Assembly (NCBI RefSeq): GCF_002868735.1
Contig: NZ_CP025611.1
Location: 2,226,501 to 2,290,500, forward strand
Direction: 5' to 3'
Length of the DNA stretch: 64,000 nucleotides
Source: Niveispirillum cyanobacteriorum
Lineage (GTDB): Bacteria; Pseudomonadota; Alphaproteobacteria; Azospirillales; Azospirillaceae
In this document: positions 37,511-45,952 of the stretch, piece after piece
How positions within the stretch are numbered: position 1 is the first letter of the stretch
Layout: each line of letters opens with the position of its first letter
The notes under the pieces: model-generated
What the model was told of the DNA's origin: nothing
Seen by the model: the letters and a program-made list of their open reading frames with translations, nothing else
Database searches by the model: none
Program-made: the position numbers and the translations under genes

Positions 37511-37540
37511 TTATTCTCGGTCCTTTGCGTATGCTTAAAG

Positions 37541-37575
37541 AAAATCCCCGCCGGATCGCTCCGGCGGGGATTTTT
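37541..37575 (+). terminator. Rho-independent terminator of sucCD
   Basis: A 15-bp stem (AAAATCCCCGCCGGA/TCCGGCGGGGATTTT) with a TCGC loop and T-run follows. The inner 24 bases are identical to the terminator at 25311-25342. Confidence 0.92.
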
Positions 37576-37605
37576 CTTCTGGGATCACTCAGAGCAGGAT
37601 GCCTC

Positions 37606-38118
37606 CTACTTCTCCGGCGCCTCTGCCGCGCGCGACAGGGGGTGGCCGGCCAGTTCGCTTTCGGTCAGGCGGGCGGATGCGGCGTAGAGGCGGGCAATCA
37701 TTTCGCCCTTTTCCAGGGCGGTCAGGGGGCGGCCACGCTCACGCTCCTCCCGCTCCACACGGCTGATCATGGCCGCTAGTAGATAGGCATCCACGGCAGG
37801 CTCATGCTCCGCGACCGGATAGGGTCGTAGCGAAGTGGGAGCACCGGCATTCGTCGGCATGGGGATGATGGTTGGGTTCATCGATGCCGGATCATGGGCC
37901 GTCAGAAGCATCTCCCCCTCCCCGGTCAGCAGCCAGTTGAGATTGACACCCCGGCGCGCCAGTTCCAGCAGCCATTCCACCTTGGGTGGGCCCCCGTCGC
38001 CCTCATAGGCGCTGTAGGTGGAACTGGGCAGGCCCAAATGGGCCGCCATGTCGGAACGGCGGGCGAAGCCCAATCGATGGCGCAGCAGGCGCAGCCGCCC
38101 GGCGATACTGTTGGTCAT
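37606..38118 (-). CDS. XRE-type helix-turn-helix regulator
   Basis: The 170-residue protein has an N-terminal HTH of the Cro/CI kind (IAGRLRLLRHRLGFARRSDMAAHLGLPSSTYSAYEGDGGPPKVEWLLELARRGVNLNWLLTGEGEML, about residues 5-72). The LARRGVNLNWLLTGEG segment is typical of phage-CI-like and related repressors. The rest (about 100 residues, VEREERERGRPLTALEKGEMIARLY) is helical and unrecognised; no S24 peptidase domain is present. GGGGAG before the ATG at 38118 fixes the start. A palindrome 47-62 bp upstream is a likely own operator. Confidence 0.82.
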   Translation of the reverse strand: MTNSIAGRLRLLRHRLGFARRSDMAAHLGLPSSTYSAYEGDGGPPKVEWLLELARRGVNLNWLLTGEGEMLLTAHDPASMNPTIIPMPTNAGAPTSLRPYPVAEHEPAVDAYLLAAMISRVEREERERGRPLTALEKGEMIARLYAASARLTESELAGHPLSRAAEAPEK

Positions 38119-38164
38119 AACCGCTCCCCGGTCACGCGCCTGATTCGGCAACTATCGACAGAAA

Positions 38165-38180
38165 TCGGTTCAGCAACCGA
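38165..38180. promoter_or_regulatory. Palindromic operator candidate upstream of XRE gene
   Basis: TCGGTT-CAGC-AACCGA is a perfect 6-bp inverted repeat with a four-base spacer, 47-62 bp before the start codon. A related TTCGGCAAC half lies between it and the gene. The position is suitable for autorepression. Confidence 0.4.
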
Positions 38181-39035
38181 AAGATAAGCGCGCAACATCA
38201 GTTGGCACGCACCAAGGGCCCTATGCATACTGGGATATGCCATCAAGGTTTCCAACCCTCCATTCACATCCACGCCTGAGGATACGCGTAATGGAAACGG
38301 ATTATCGTTGAATTCCCGTTTTTCGATTCGTAAACTCGTTTTCAAGAGACAAACCCTTTGCGGGACGAAAGAAAGCATCAGAAAGCCAAATGAGAAACCT
38401 GTATTTCCGTCAATTCCGCCATTGATCAGCGGTGATACAATCCGCGAATGGCAGAAGGGCCGGCAATACATTTCCGGCACGGACAGCCGGCACTTTTCCT
38501 AATTTCTGTTGTGGAACTGCAAACTGTGTGAAGCGGCTGTTGGGTCTAGTCTCCATCAACGGAAAGCTATTGATGGTGACTGACTTCGTACCCCTTTGTC
38601 AAAGTCGGTTGTATTCTGCTGTAGAATTTCCAAGCAAGTCATATGACTATGAACGATAAGATATGGATGCTGTTCCTGTTTTGATTGTAAAGCCAAACAT
38701 AATCTTCCTTTATCGACCAATGGCTCCCCCGGCCATGGCAGGGATAAACAAACGATGTCCACAGGCTGGACCACAACATTGTCGGGTGCAGCAGAGGTAG
38801 AGCAAAACCGTTATGTTTCCGTTACCAGCGGGATGTTTCCCACCCTGGCACACTTGTTCTTTTGTATAGGGCGCAATCTACATGCGCAGGGCTGAACAAG
38901 GACGGGATCATCAACCGCATTGTCCAGGAAACTGCCAGGACCACCGATATCGGGGATGACGACGGGCACCGGCGCGGCGGCGGCGGGCACAAGAATGCAG
39001 GAACGAAAAGCAGGGAGCAGGCGGTCGAACGGGAC
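38181..39035. other. AT-richer gap without convincing genes
   Basis: About 855 bp between the XRE gene and the PAS kinase. The left two thirds are clearly less GC-rich than the rest of the window. Short open frames (for example 38308-38502, 38432-38659 and 38556-38774) have no ribosome binding site, no similarity I recognise and an atypical amino-acid composition. It may be the remains of an acquired element controlled by the XRE protein, or just a long regulatory gap. Confidence 0.4.
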
Positions 39036-40652
39036 CTAGCGGCTGACCCGGACCGCCACTGATTCGTCCATCTCGTCATTGGACGGAGCCGGACGCGGCG
39101 CAGAACCGCGCGCCACATGATCGACCGGGAAGCGGAACCGGAAGGCCGTTCCATGTCCAAGTTTGCTTTCGACCGAAACCACGGCCCCATGCAGTTCCGC
39201 CAAGGCCCGCGCAATAGAGAGACCTAGGCCCGTGCCGTTCTGGTGATCCTGCACCCGACCCACCTGTTCAAAGGGCCGCCAGATCCGTTCCAGATCACCT
39301 TCGGGAATGCCCATGCCAGTATCGGTAACAGACAGAACCAGCCGCCCGTCATGCCGGTCCAGTTCAGCAACCAGACGGATGTCCCCACCATGGGGCGTGA
39401 ACTTCACGGCATTGCCGACAATGTTCAGCAGCAATTGCCGCAGCGCCCGTTCATCGGCCAGCAGCAGCAGCGGCTCGCCGGGCGGCAACTCCACCTCAAT
39501 GGACAGGTTCTTGTCCCGCGACAGGCCGCGGGCGATCCGCTGAATCTGCCGCAATTCCCCTTCCAGGGGGATCCAGCAGGGTTCCAGGGTCAGCCGCCCC
39601 GCCTCGATCTTCGACAGGTGAAGCATGTCATTGATCACGGCCAGCAGATGGTTGGCCGCCACCATAATGTCGCCTGCATATTCCGCATGACGCGGGTCGG
39701 GCGGCACCCCATCACGGTCGCCGCTGGCGATCATCCCGGCGAAACCCAGAATGGCATTCAGGGGTGTACGCAGTTCATGGCTCATGGTCGCAATGAAAGC
39801 GGATTTTGTCCGGGATGCGGCTTCCGCGGCCAGACGCGCCGCCTCTGCCGCCGCCGCCTTGGCCTGCGCCGTCACGTCCACGACCGTCGCCTGGATGGCA
39901 TATTGCCCGTCCCAGACAATGCGCCGCGCCAACACATCGACATGGATCAGCGAACCGTCGCAGCAGATATTGGGGGTGGACCGGATGATGGGCAGCTTGC
40001 CGCCTGCCAGCAGAATGGACCAGGCGCGGTTGGCCTGCTCCCGCCCCGCTTCCGGAATGATGCGGTCCAACTCCATCGACAACACATCCAGCACCGACGG
40101 GTAGCCCAGCATCTGGGCATAGGCGGTGTTGCAGAACAGGATGCGCCCGCCCGAATGCACGACAATGCCCTGCACGGAACCTTCGACCATATCGCGCAGG
40201 CGCTGTTCATTGGCACGCATCGCCTGTTCGATGTCGCGGGCCTCTGTCACGTCGCGGGCTTCGACCATCAGGCGGATGGCGCCATCGGCACCGGGATCGA
40301 TGGGGGTGACCGACAGGTCGAAGACCAGCGGGGCGCCGGTTTCCGGCCCCGTGGCCGCGTCAAAACGGATGGTGGCCCCCCGGCCAGCCGCCTGTACCGC
40401 CGATATCAGCCGTTCACGCACCCCCGGTGACCCGCGCCACCAAGGCGTATCCCACAGGGCCAAGCCCAACACCTGTTCTGCCGTCAGATCCCCTACGCGC
40501 AGGGCCGCACGATTTGCGGCGCGAACGGTTCCGTCCGCATCCAGAAGGACCAGCACCTGTGACGTGCTGTTGAAATAGGAAAGGAACAGACGGTCCGCTC
40601 CCGCCGCCCCCAGGGCCGGCAAATCAAGCGCGGTGGAATCCAACGCGACCAT
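39036..40652 (-). CDS. PAS-PAS sensor histidine kinase
   Basis: The 538-residue kinase appears cytoplasmic (no transmembrane segment). PAS 1 covers about residues 15-140 (FNSTSQVLVLLDADGTVRAANRAALRVGDLTAEQVLG) and PAS 2 about 145-265 (VQGIVVHSGGRILFCNTAYAQMLGYPSVLDV). An Ala-rich helix leads to HisKA with phospho-His292 in [15 protein letters not shown], then HATPase (NIVGNAVKFTPHGG, DTGMGIPEGD, GTGLGLSIARALAELHG). No receiver domain or adjacent response regulator. The frame is open further upstream (to 40700), but the ATG at 40652 has GGGG upstream. An inverted repeat overlaps this start. Confidence 0.9.
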   Translation of the reverse strand: MVALDSTALDLPALGAAGADRLFLSYFNSTSQVLVLLDADGTVRAANRAALRVGDLTAEQVLGLALWDTPWWRGSPGVRERLISAVQAAGRGATIRFDAATGPETGAPLVFDLSVTPIDPGADGAIRLMVEARDVTEARDIEQAMRANEQRLRDMVEGSVQGIVVHSGGRILFCNTAYAQMLGYPSVLDVLSMELDRIIPEAGREQANRAWSILLAGGKLPIIRSTPNICCDGSLIHVDVLARRIVWDGQYAIQATVVDVTAQAKAAAAEAARLAAEAASRTKSAFIATMSHELRTPLNAILGFAGMIASGDRDGVPPDPRHAEYAGDIMVAANHLLAVINDMLHLSKIEAGRLTLEPCWIPLEGELRQIQRIARGLSRDKNLSIEVELPPGEPLLLLADERALRQLLLNIVGNAVKFTPHGGDIRLVAELDRHDGRLVLSVTDTGMGIPEGDLERIWRPFEQVGRVQDHQNGTGLGLSIARALAELHGAVVSVESKLGHGTAFRFRFPVDHVARGSAPRPAPSNDEMDESVAVRVSR

Positions 40653-40677
40653 CAGGCAACCCCATACGATGCCTGAT
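40651..40677 (-). promoter_or_regulatory. Inverted repeat at the start of the PAS kinase gene
   Basis: ATCAGGCA (40651-40658) and TGCCTGAT (40670-40677) are perfect 8-bp arms with an 11-base loop. On the minus strand the second arm ends inside the ATG. The GGGG of the ribosome binding site lies in the loop. It could modulate initiation or be a repressor site. Confidence 0.35.
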
Positions 40678-40767
40678 CGCGTCCACCGACGCCGGGGCAT
40701 CCGCTTTGGAAAAATGGAAACGGGCTGGTGCCTTTTCGTGCACCGTGCCCGGTTGCCCCTTTCTGAG

Positions 40768-40807
40768 GCAAAAACGAAGGCCCGGCAACAGATTGTTACC
40801 GGGCCTT
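40768..40807 (-). terminator. Rho-independent terminator of prfB
   Basis: On the minus strand, AAGGCCCGGTAACA and TGTTGCCGGGCCTT form a 14-bp stem with one G-T pair around a short loop and are followed by CGTTTTTGCC. It begins 35 bp after the prfB stop. Confidence 0.85.
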
Positions 40808-40841
40808 GGCAGAAAACGTCACTTTTGATGAAGCTGCCGGA

Positions 40842-41964
40842 TCATTGGGCCTGCGCATCACCATGGCCGTTGATGCGCATCGCCAATGCGGCCTGCAGGA
40901 ACTTGTCGAGATCACCGTTCAGCACACCGGCGCTGTCGGAGGTTTCGACATTGGTCCGCAGGTCCTTCACCATCTGATAGGGCTGCAGCACGTAAGAGCG
41001 GATCTGGTGGCCCCAGCCGATATCGGTCTTGGTGGCTTCCAGCGCGTTGGCCGCTTCCTCGCGCTTGCGCAGTTCCATCTCATAGATGCGGGCGCGCAGC
41101 ATATCCCAGGCCTTGGCCCGGTTCTTGTGCTGGCTGCGTTCCTGCTGGCACGACACCACGATCCCGGTGGGGATATGGGTGAAGCGCACCGCCGAGTCGG
41201 TCTTGTTCACGTGCTGGCCACCGGCACCCGAGGCGCGGAACGTGTCGACCTTCACATCCTTCTCATTGATCTCGACATTGATCTTGTCGTCGATCACGGG
41301 CGTCACGGAGACGGACGAGAAGGAGGTATGGCGGCGGGCCTGGCTGTCGAACGGGCTGATGCGGACCAGGCGATGCACGCCCGTCTCCGACTTCAGCCAG
41401 CCATAGGCATTGTGGCCCTTGACCTGGATGGTGGCGGACTTGATGCCCGCCTCTTCACCATTGGTCTCGTCCAGCAGCTCGACCTTGTAATTGTGCTGTT
41501 CGGCCCAGCGGGAGTACATGCGGAACAGGATCAGGGCCCAGTCCTGGGCCTCCGTGCCACCGGCACCGGCATTCACTTCCAGATAGGCGTCGTTGGCGTC
41601 GGCCTCACCAGAAAGCAGGCTTTCCAGCTCCATGGTGGCCGCACGGTCCTTCAGCGACAGAACGGCCGCTTCGGCTTCGGCGATCATGTCCTGATCGCCT
41701 TCCATTTCGGCCATTTCCAGAAGTTCCAGATTGTCCTTAAGGTCGCGCTCCAGCTGACGCGTGCCGTTCAGCGACGCTTCAAGCTGATTCTTTTCGCGCA
41801 GGAGCTTCTGGGCCCGGTCGCTGTCATTCCACAGGTTCGGGTCTTCGGTAAGGGCGGTTAGTTCGTCGAGGCGGAAAAGGGATTTCTCCCAGTCAAAGAT
41901 GCCTCCTCAGCAGGACCAGAGACTGCTCAACAGCCTCCGTCACCGCCTGGATTTCAGCGCGCAT
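40842..41964 (-). CDS. prfB: Peptide chain release factor 2 (programmed +1 frameshift)
   Basis: Two overlapping frames encode RF2. Frame 1 starts at the ATG at 41964 ([23 protein letters not shown]) and meets UGA at 41895-41893. A +1 shift at CTT-TGA-C continues as [32 protein letters not shown] and on to 40842, about 373 residues in all. The domain order is as in E. coli RF2. The stop-recognition SPF motif is present ([16 protein letters not shown]), as is the catalytic GGQ ([18 protein letters not shown]). RF2 terminates at UGA and UAA. A start inside the second frame (41714) would lose the N-terminal domain and is wrong. Confidence 0.95.
41892..41907 (-). promoter_or_regulatory. prfB: prfB autoregulatory frameshift site
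   Basis: The minus strand reads AGGAGG-CAT-CTT-TGA-C: an internal Shine-Dalgarno-like sequence three bases before the slippery CTT and in-frame UGA followed by C. This is the established RF2 autoregulation signal; low RF2 allows +1 slippage and more RF2 synthesis. Confidence 0.95.
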
Positions 41965-42007
41965 GTGCGTGCTCCCGATCTCAAGGGCGGGCCGGCCCGG
42001 AAAAAGT

Positions 42008-42092
42008 CCGGGGGCGGCCACGTTGGAAAGGGGCTTATGTACCCCCGGACGGTGCCCGAGGCCAAGTCCCTTCCCAACATGGCCGCCCCCGG
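42008..42092 (-). repeat. Long imperfect hairpin between ompW and prfB
   Basis: The arms 42008-42036 and 42064-42092 (29 bases each) are inverted repeats with about three mismatches. Their outer 13 bases (CCGGGGGCGGCCA) pair perfectly, and the loop is 27 nt. On the minus strand the stem is followed by ACTTTTTCC, so it can terminate ompW transcription just before prfB. It is far longer than the other terminators here and may instead derive from a small mobile or palindromic element. Confidence 0.7.
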
Positions 42093-42120
42093 TTTCAAGG
42101 GACGGGCGCAGTCGACCCGA

Positions 42121-42774
42121 TCAGAACCGGTAGCCGACACCGACGCCAAAGATCCAGGGGTCGATATCGACCTTGGCATTGACCGGGCTGGCCAGACCGG
42201 CATTCACCTTCACATCCGTATCCAGCCAGATCTTCTTCACATCGAAATTCAGCGACCATTTGTCGTTGAGTTCGATATCCACACCGGCCTGGGCGGCCAG
42301 CCCAAAGGCATTGTCATAGGAGATGCCCTTGGCTGCACCCGGATCGTCGCCGTAGAAAATCGTGTAGTTCACACCGGCGCCGACATAGGGGCTAATCTTG
42401 CCCTTCGGATTGAAATGATATTGCAGCGTCAGGGTCGGCGGCAGCAACCAGACGTCGCCCAGATCAACAGAGGCGCCCAGTGGCGAACCCTTGGCCGCCA
42501 CATTATGGTGCGTCGTGCCCAGGATCAGCTCGGCGGCCAGATTGTCGGTGAAGAAGTAGCTGAAATCCAGTTCAGGCACGACGGAGCTGTCAACAGCGGC
42601 CTTGCCGGCGATGGCGGTCGTGCCCAACTTCAGGCTGCTGCTTTCATCCGGCTGCACATAGATGACGCGGCCACGGACCAGCAGGTCGCCAGCGGCCTTT
42701 TCGGCATGGGCCGGCATCACAGCGGCACCCATCGTCAACGCGGCGACCAGCGCCGGAACAGCGAATTTCTTCAT
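42121..42774 (-). CDS. ompW: OmpW-family outer-membrane protein
   Basis: The 217-residue protein has a signal peptide (MKKFAVPALVAALTMGAAVMPAHA) and an 8-stranded barrel: GDLLVRGRVIYVQPDES near the N-terminus, PELDFSYFFTDNLAAELILGTTHHNV, LPPTLTLQYHFNPKGKISPYVGAGVNYTIFY, and WSLNFDVKKIWLDTDV. It ends in GVGVGYRF, the C-terminal aromatic needed for BAM insertion. OmpW proteins pass small hydrophobic molecules and are often induced under low oxygen. A promoter with an FNR/Anr box lies upstream (42857-42898). Confidence 0.93.
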   Translation of the reverse strand: MKKFAVPALVAALTMGAAVMPAHAEKAAGDLLVRGRVIYVQPDESSSLKLGTTAIAGKAAVDSSVVPELDFSYFFTDNLAAELILGTTHHNVAAKGSPLGASVDLGDVWLLPPTLTLQYHFNPKGKISPYVGAGVNYTIFYGDDPGAAKGISYDNAFGLAAQAGVDIELNDKWSLNFDVKKIWLDTDVKVNAGLASPVNAKVDIDPWIFGVGVGYRF

Positions 42775-42856
42775 GGATAAGGCTCCTGTATCGTGTGCCG
42801 GGCGAATATTTCCGCCGCCGGCCGGACGCTGTTTTCAGTCGTCGCTTACAGGTTTT

Positions 42857-42898
42857 CTTATAAGAGCCCAGTGTGATCATTTCCCTGATTTGGATCAA
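42857..42898 (-). promoter_or_regulatory. FNR/Anr-type promoter of ompW
   Basis: On the minus strand TTGATCCAAATCAG (42898-42885) matches the FNR/Anr consensus TTGAT-N4-ATCAA in nine of ten fixed positions. A -10 hexamer TATAAG lies at 42862-42857. If transcription starts seven bases after it (about 42850), the box centre is at -41.5, exactly the class II activator position. ompW is FNR-controlled in E. coli, which supports the call. Confidence 0.7.
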
Positions 42899-42953
42899 TT
42901 CAAATAAATCACCGATATCCTTTTAATGAATGGCTGTCGTGCCATATTCGCGA

Positions 42954-45242
42954 TCATTCCGCCGCCGTGCGGATGCGCGGCAGACGGGCCTGTGCGTCAG
43001 CCAGAATGGCGTCCATGGCGGCCAGGGCCGTGTTGACCGGCTGTCCCGGACGCAGCAGGCCCAGACAATCGCGGAGGGCCTGTGCATCGGCGGGGAAGCC
43101 GACAGCGTCCAGCCCATCGGCCATGCGAAGCGCCAGACGCCGCACCGCCACGACATCAATCGCGTCATCATCACCGGTGGGGCGCAGGCTGCGGCGGGCA
43201 TCAGCGACATTCTGTGCCGCCAGCAGTAGCAGCCCATCCACCGCCGGCCCGCCCAGCCGACCGCGCAGCGCGCCCATCGGGCCGCTATCGGTGGGCCGCA
43301 TCTGGGTGACCTGCGCCGGTTCCGCGCCGGCCAGGGCCACTGCACCCACGCCGTCGGGCGGGATGATGCGGGCCAGAGTGGATAGAAGCTCCTCCAACTT
43401 GATCGGCTTGGCGATGAAGCCCTGCATGCCCACGGCCCGGCTGCGCGACACGGTTTCGGGCAGGACATTGGCTGTCAGGGCGACGACCGGTACCGACGCC
43501 ATCGGTCCGCCGCCCTGGCGCAGCTTGGCCGTGGTTTCAAACCCGTCCATGCCCGGCATGCCGATATCCATCAGCACCAGTTTCACCCGCTGCGTGACAA
43601 GCATGGCCAGCGCCGTCTCCCCATCCTCTGCCGTGATCACCTGTACACCCTGCCGGGTCAGCAACTGCGTTGCCACGAACTGGTTGACGGCATCATCCTC
43701 CACCAACAGCACCTGTGGACGGCTGGTCCAGTAGGGCAGCAGGCGGGCCGCCGCACCCGGTGCCTGGGCCGGCGCTGCGGCCAGTGGCATGGGCAGGTCC
43801 AGGGTGAAGACGGTGCCATGGCCAAGCGCGCTATCGACCTGGATGGTGCCGCCCATCATGCCGACCAGCCGCTTGGAAATGGCCAGGCCCAGACCGACCC
43901 CGCCGAAACGGCGGCTGTCCCCGGCATCGGCCTGATAGAAGGCGTCGAAGACATGCGGCAGCTTGGCGGCGGGAATACCGATGCCTGTATCGGCCACCGT
44001 GATGCGCACCAAGGCGGCACCCGGCGTGGCGCTGGCATGGCCGACGGCGGGCGGCTGTCGCGCGGCCACTACCTTGATGCCGCCGCGTTCGGTGAATTTG
44101 ATGGCATTGCCGATCAGGTTCAGCAGGATCTGGCGCAGGCGCGCCGCATCCATGCTGACATGCCGGGGAACATCCGCACCGATGGTCAGTTCCAACGACA
44201 GCCCGCCCGCCGCCGCACGCCCCGCCATCAGGTCGATGGCGTCGTGCAGACGCTGGTGCAGGTCCATCGGGGCCGACAGCAGCGACAGGTGCCCCGCCTC
44301 AATCCGCGTGATGTCCAGCAGATCATCCAGCAGCGCCAGCATGGACTGTCCTGCCTTGTCCATCACCTCCAGCACCTTGCCCTGGGGGGAGGCGGGGTCG
44401 TGCTGGCCCTGGCCATTCAGGATTTCCAGGCCCCCCATCACGGCATTGATGGGGGTGCGAATCTCATGGCTGACAGCGGCCAGGAACACGGATTTCGCGC
44501 GGTTGGCGGCATCCGCCGTCTGCGCGGCCTGATCGCGTTCGCGCGCCACCCGAGCATTCTCCGCTGCTTCCGCCTCCAGCCGCCGTTGCAGGAAATCGTT
44601 GGTTAGGGCCATGACCGCCATGCAGCCGGCCACCAGCCCCACGGTCGCCATCAGGAAATTGATGGCAGCCGCCGGATTGGGGGAGAAGAAGCCCCCCTCA
44701 TCCTGCCGCCAGACGATATCGATGATGCGCACCAGAAGCACAACGGCCATCACCACGAAGACGGTGGTGATCACCACCCACAGGCGCGGCGCCACTGTCC
44801 TGCCCTGTCGCCAGCTTTCATAGGCGATGGCAATCTTGATCCCGATCAGCCAGATCGACGCGGCGATGGAGCGCAGGATGATATCGTTCCGGTGCAGCAC
44901 ATCATAGAGCAGTACCGCCGTCAGGATCGCCAGGGTGGCGACCGGCACGGTCCAGCGCAGGGGCCGCCCCGCGAAACGCCGGATGCCCAGCAGCAGCAGG
45001 ATATGCGCCCACCCTACCCCCAGATTGCCCAGCAGTACCGACAGCCAGAGCGGGATGTAATCGCGTGTGGCCAGGATGGCGACGCCCGTCGCGCCCAGCA
45101 CGACACCGCCAGTCAGGAAACCAAGACCGGGAATGGCCCGCTGCCGCCACCAGTAGATGCTGAGCGATATGCCAAGACCAGACGCCACCGCCGCGAAGGT
45201 GACCAACAGGGTCAATTGGTCAAGCTGGCGCAGCACTTCCAT
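42954..45242 (-). CDS. Hybrid sensor histidine kinase with receiver domain
   Basis: The 762-residue protein has about seven hydrophobic segments in the first 215 residues (a 7TM-like sensor), a short coiled coil (LQRRLEAEAAENARVARERDQAA), and HisKA with phospho-His259 in AAVSHEIRTPINAVMGG. HATPase follows (NLIGNAIKFTERGG, DTGIGIPAAKL, GVGLGLAISKRLVGMMGG), then a receiver domain with Asp559 in LVLMDIGMPGMDGFE and conserved Lys in FIAKPIKLEELL. The last 110 residues are helical and look like an Hpt domain, but without the phospho-His motif (HxLKG). The signal and output are unknown. It is convergent with nothing; ompW follows on the same strand at 180 bp. Confidence 0.9.
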   Translation of the reverse strand: MEVLRQLDQLTLLVTFAAVASGLGISLSIYWWRQRAIPGLGFLTGGVVLGATGVAILATRDYIPLWLSVLLGNLGVGWAHILLLLGIRRFAGRPLRWTVPVATLAILTAVLLYDVLHRNDIILRSIAASIWLIGIKIAIAYESWRQGRTVAPRLWVVITTVFVVMAVVLLVRIIDIVWRQDEGGFFSPNPAAAINFLMATVGLVAGCMAVMALTNDFLQRRLEAEAAENARVARERDQAAQTADAANRAKSVFLAAVSHEIRTPINAVMGGLEILNGQGQHDPASPQGKVLEVMDKAGQSMLALLDDLLDITRIEAGHLSLLSAPMDLHQRLHDAIDLMAGRAAAGGLSLELTIGADVPRHVSMDAARLRQILLNLIGNAIKFTERGGIKVVAARQPPAVGHASATPGAALVRITVADTGIGIPAAKLPHVFDAFYQADAGDSRRFGGVGLGLAISKRLVGMMGGTIQVDSALGHGTVFTLDLPMPLAAAPAQAPGAAARLLPYWTSRPQVLLVEDDAVNQFVATQLLTRQGVQVITAEDGETALAMLVTQRVKLVLMDIGMPGMDGFETTAKLRQGGGPMASVPVVALTANVLPETVSRSRAVGMQGFIAKPIKLEELLSTLARIIPPDGVGAVALAGAEPAQVTQMRPTDSGPMGALRGRLGGPAVDGLLLLAAQNVADARRSLRPTGDDDAIDVVAVRRLALRMADGLDAVGFPADAQALRDCLGLLRPGQPVNTALAAMDAILADAQARLPRIRTAAE

Positions 45243-45300
45243 CGCGGCTCACCCCTGGCCTGCACATTCCCCCCTTATGAACCATGGAAGGCGGGGATTG

Positions 45301-45924
45301 TCACGTCGCGTCATTGAGACCCGCGAGCACGTCGCACAGGTTTACCAGCATGCCCGCCGTGGCCCCCCAGATATAGCGGTCGCCATAGGGAAAGGCCCAA
45401 AAATGCCGCTGTGCCCCCATGAACTCCCTGCTTTCCCGCACCCGGCTGGCGGGGTTCAGGATGAAGGTCAGCGGCACCTCGAAAATGGCGTCAACCTCGT
45501 TAGGATCGGGCGTCAGGGTGAAGGGCGGGCGGACATGCGCCACCACCGGCACCACCCGGAATCCGGTGCGGGTAATATAGGTGTCGAGCCGGCCCAGAAT
45601 CCGCACATGACTGCGCGGCAGGCCGATCTCTTCCTCCGTCTCCCGCAGGGCGGTAGCGATGGGGTCGATATCGTGCGGTTCCACCCCGCCGCCTGGGAAG
45701 CTGATCTGCCCGGCATGGGCCGCCAGATGGGCCGTGCGCTGGGTCAGCAGCAATGTCGGCCCTTCCACCCGGTCGACCAGCGGTACCAGGACGGCGGCAT
45801 CACGCAGGGTCGGGGCGGTCGGTAGGCCGGGATTGCCGTCCAGATCGCCACGCCCGCCCGTCGGCGGCTCCATCCGCGCGAACAGGTCGTGGATGCCCCG
45901 CATCAGGGGGCTGGCCGCCATCAT
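45301..45924 (-). CDS. Nudix hydrolase (CoA pyrophosphatase type)
   Basis: The protein of about 207 residues has a Nudix box GGGVEPHDIDPIATALRETEEEIGLP (pattern GX5EX7REXXEEXGX, one residue longer in the loop) and, before it, the CoA-type region LLLTQRTAHLAAHAGQISFPGG. This LxxRSxxLxxHxGQxSFPGG-like motif is typical of NudL/CoA diphosphatases. I chose the ATG at 45924, the first of two tandem ATGs (MMAASPLMRGIHDLF). It follows DUF1285 by 28 bp and is part of the same operon. Confidence 0.87.
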   Translation of the reverse strand: MMAASPLMRGIHDLFARMEPPTGGRGDLDGNPGLPTAPTLRDAAVLVPLVDRVEGPTLLLTQRTAHLAAHAGQISFPGGGVEPHDIDPIATALRETEEEIGLPRSHVRILGRLDTYITRTGFRVVPVVAHVRPPFTLTPDPNEVDAIFEVPLTFILNPASRVRESREFMGAQRHFWAFPYGDRYIWGATAGMLVNLCDVLAGLNDAT

Positions 45925-45952
45925 TTCCGTCTCAAGCACCGCTGCTAAACCC

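Noticed and set aside
38308-38774. Three short open frames in the AT-rich gap
   Set aside because: They overlap, lack Shine-Dalgarno sequences and show no recognisable domain.
40842-41714. RF2 starting at the ATG at 41714
   Set aside because: This would remove the conserved N-terminal domain, which is encoded in the upstream shifted frame.
41715-41964. prfB as a frameshifted pseudogene
   Set aside because: The stop codon sits exactly in the known programmed frameshift signal and the second frame is intact to the end.
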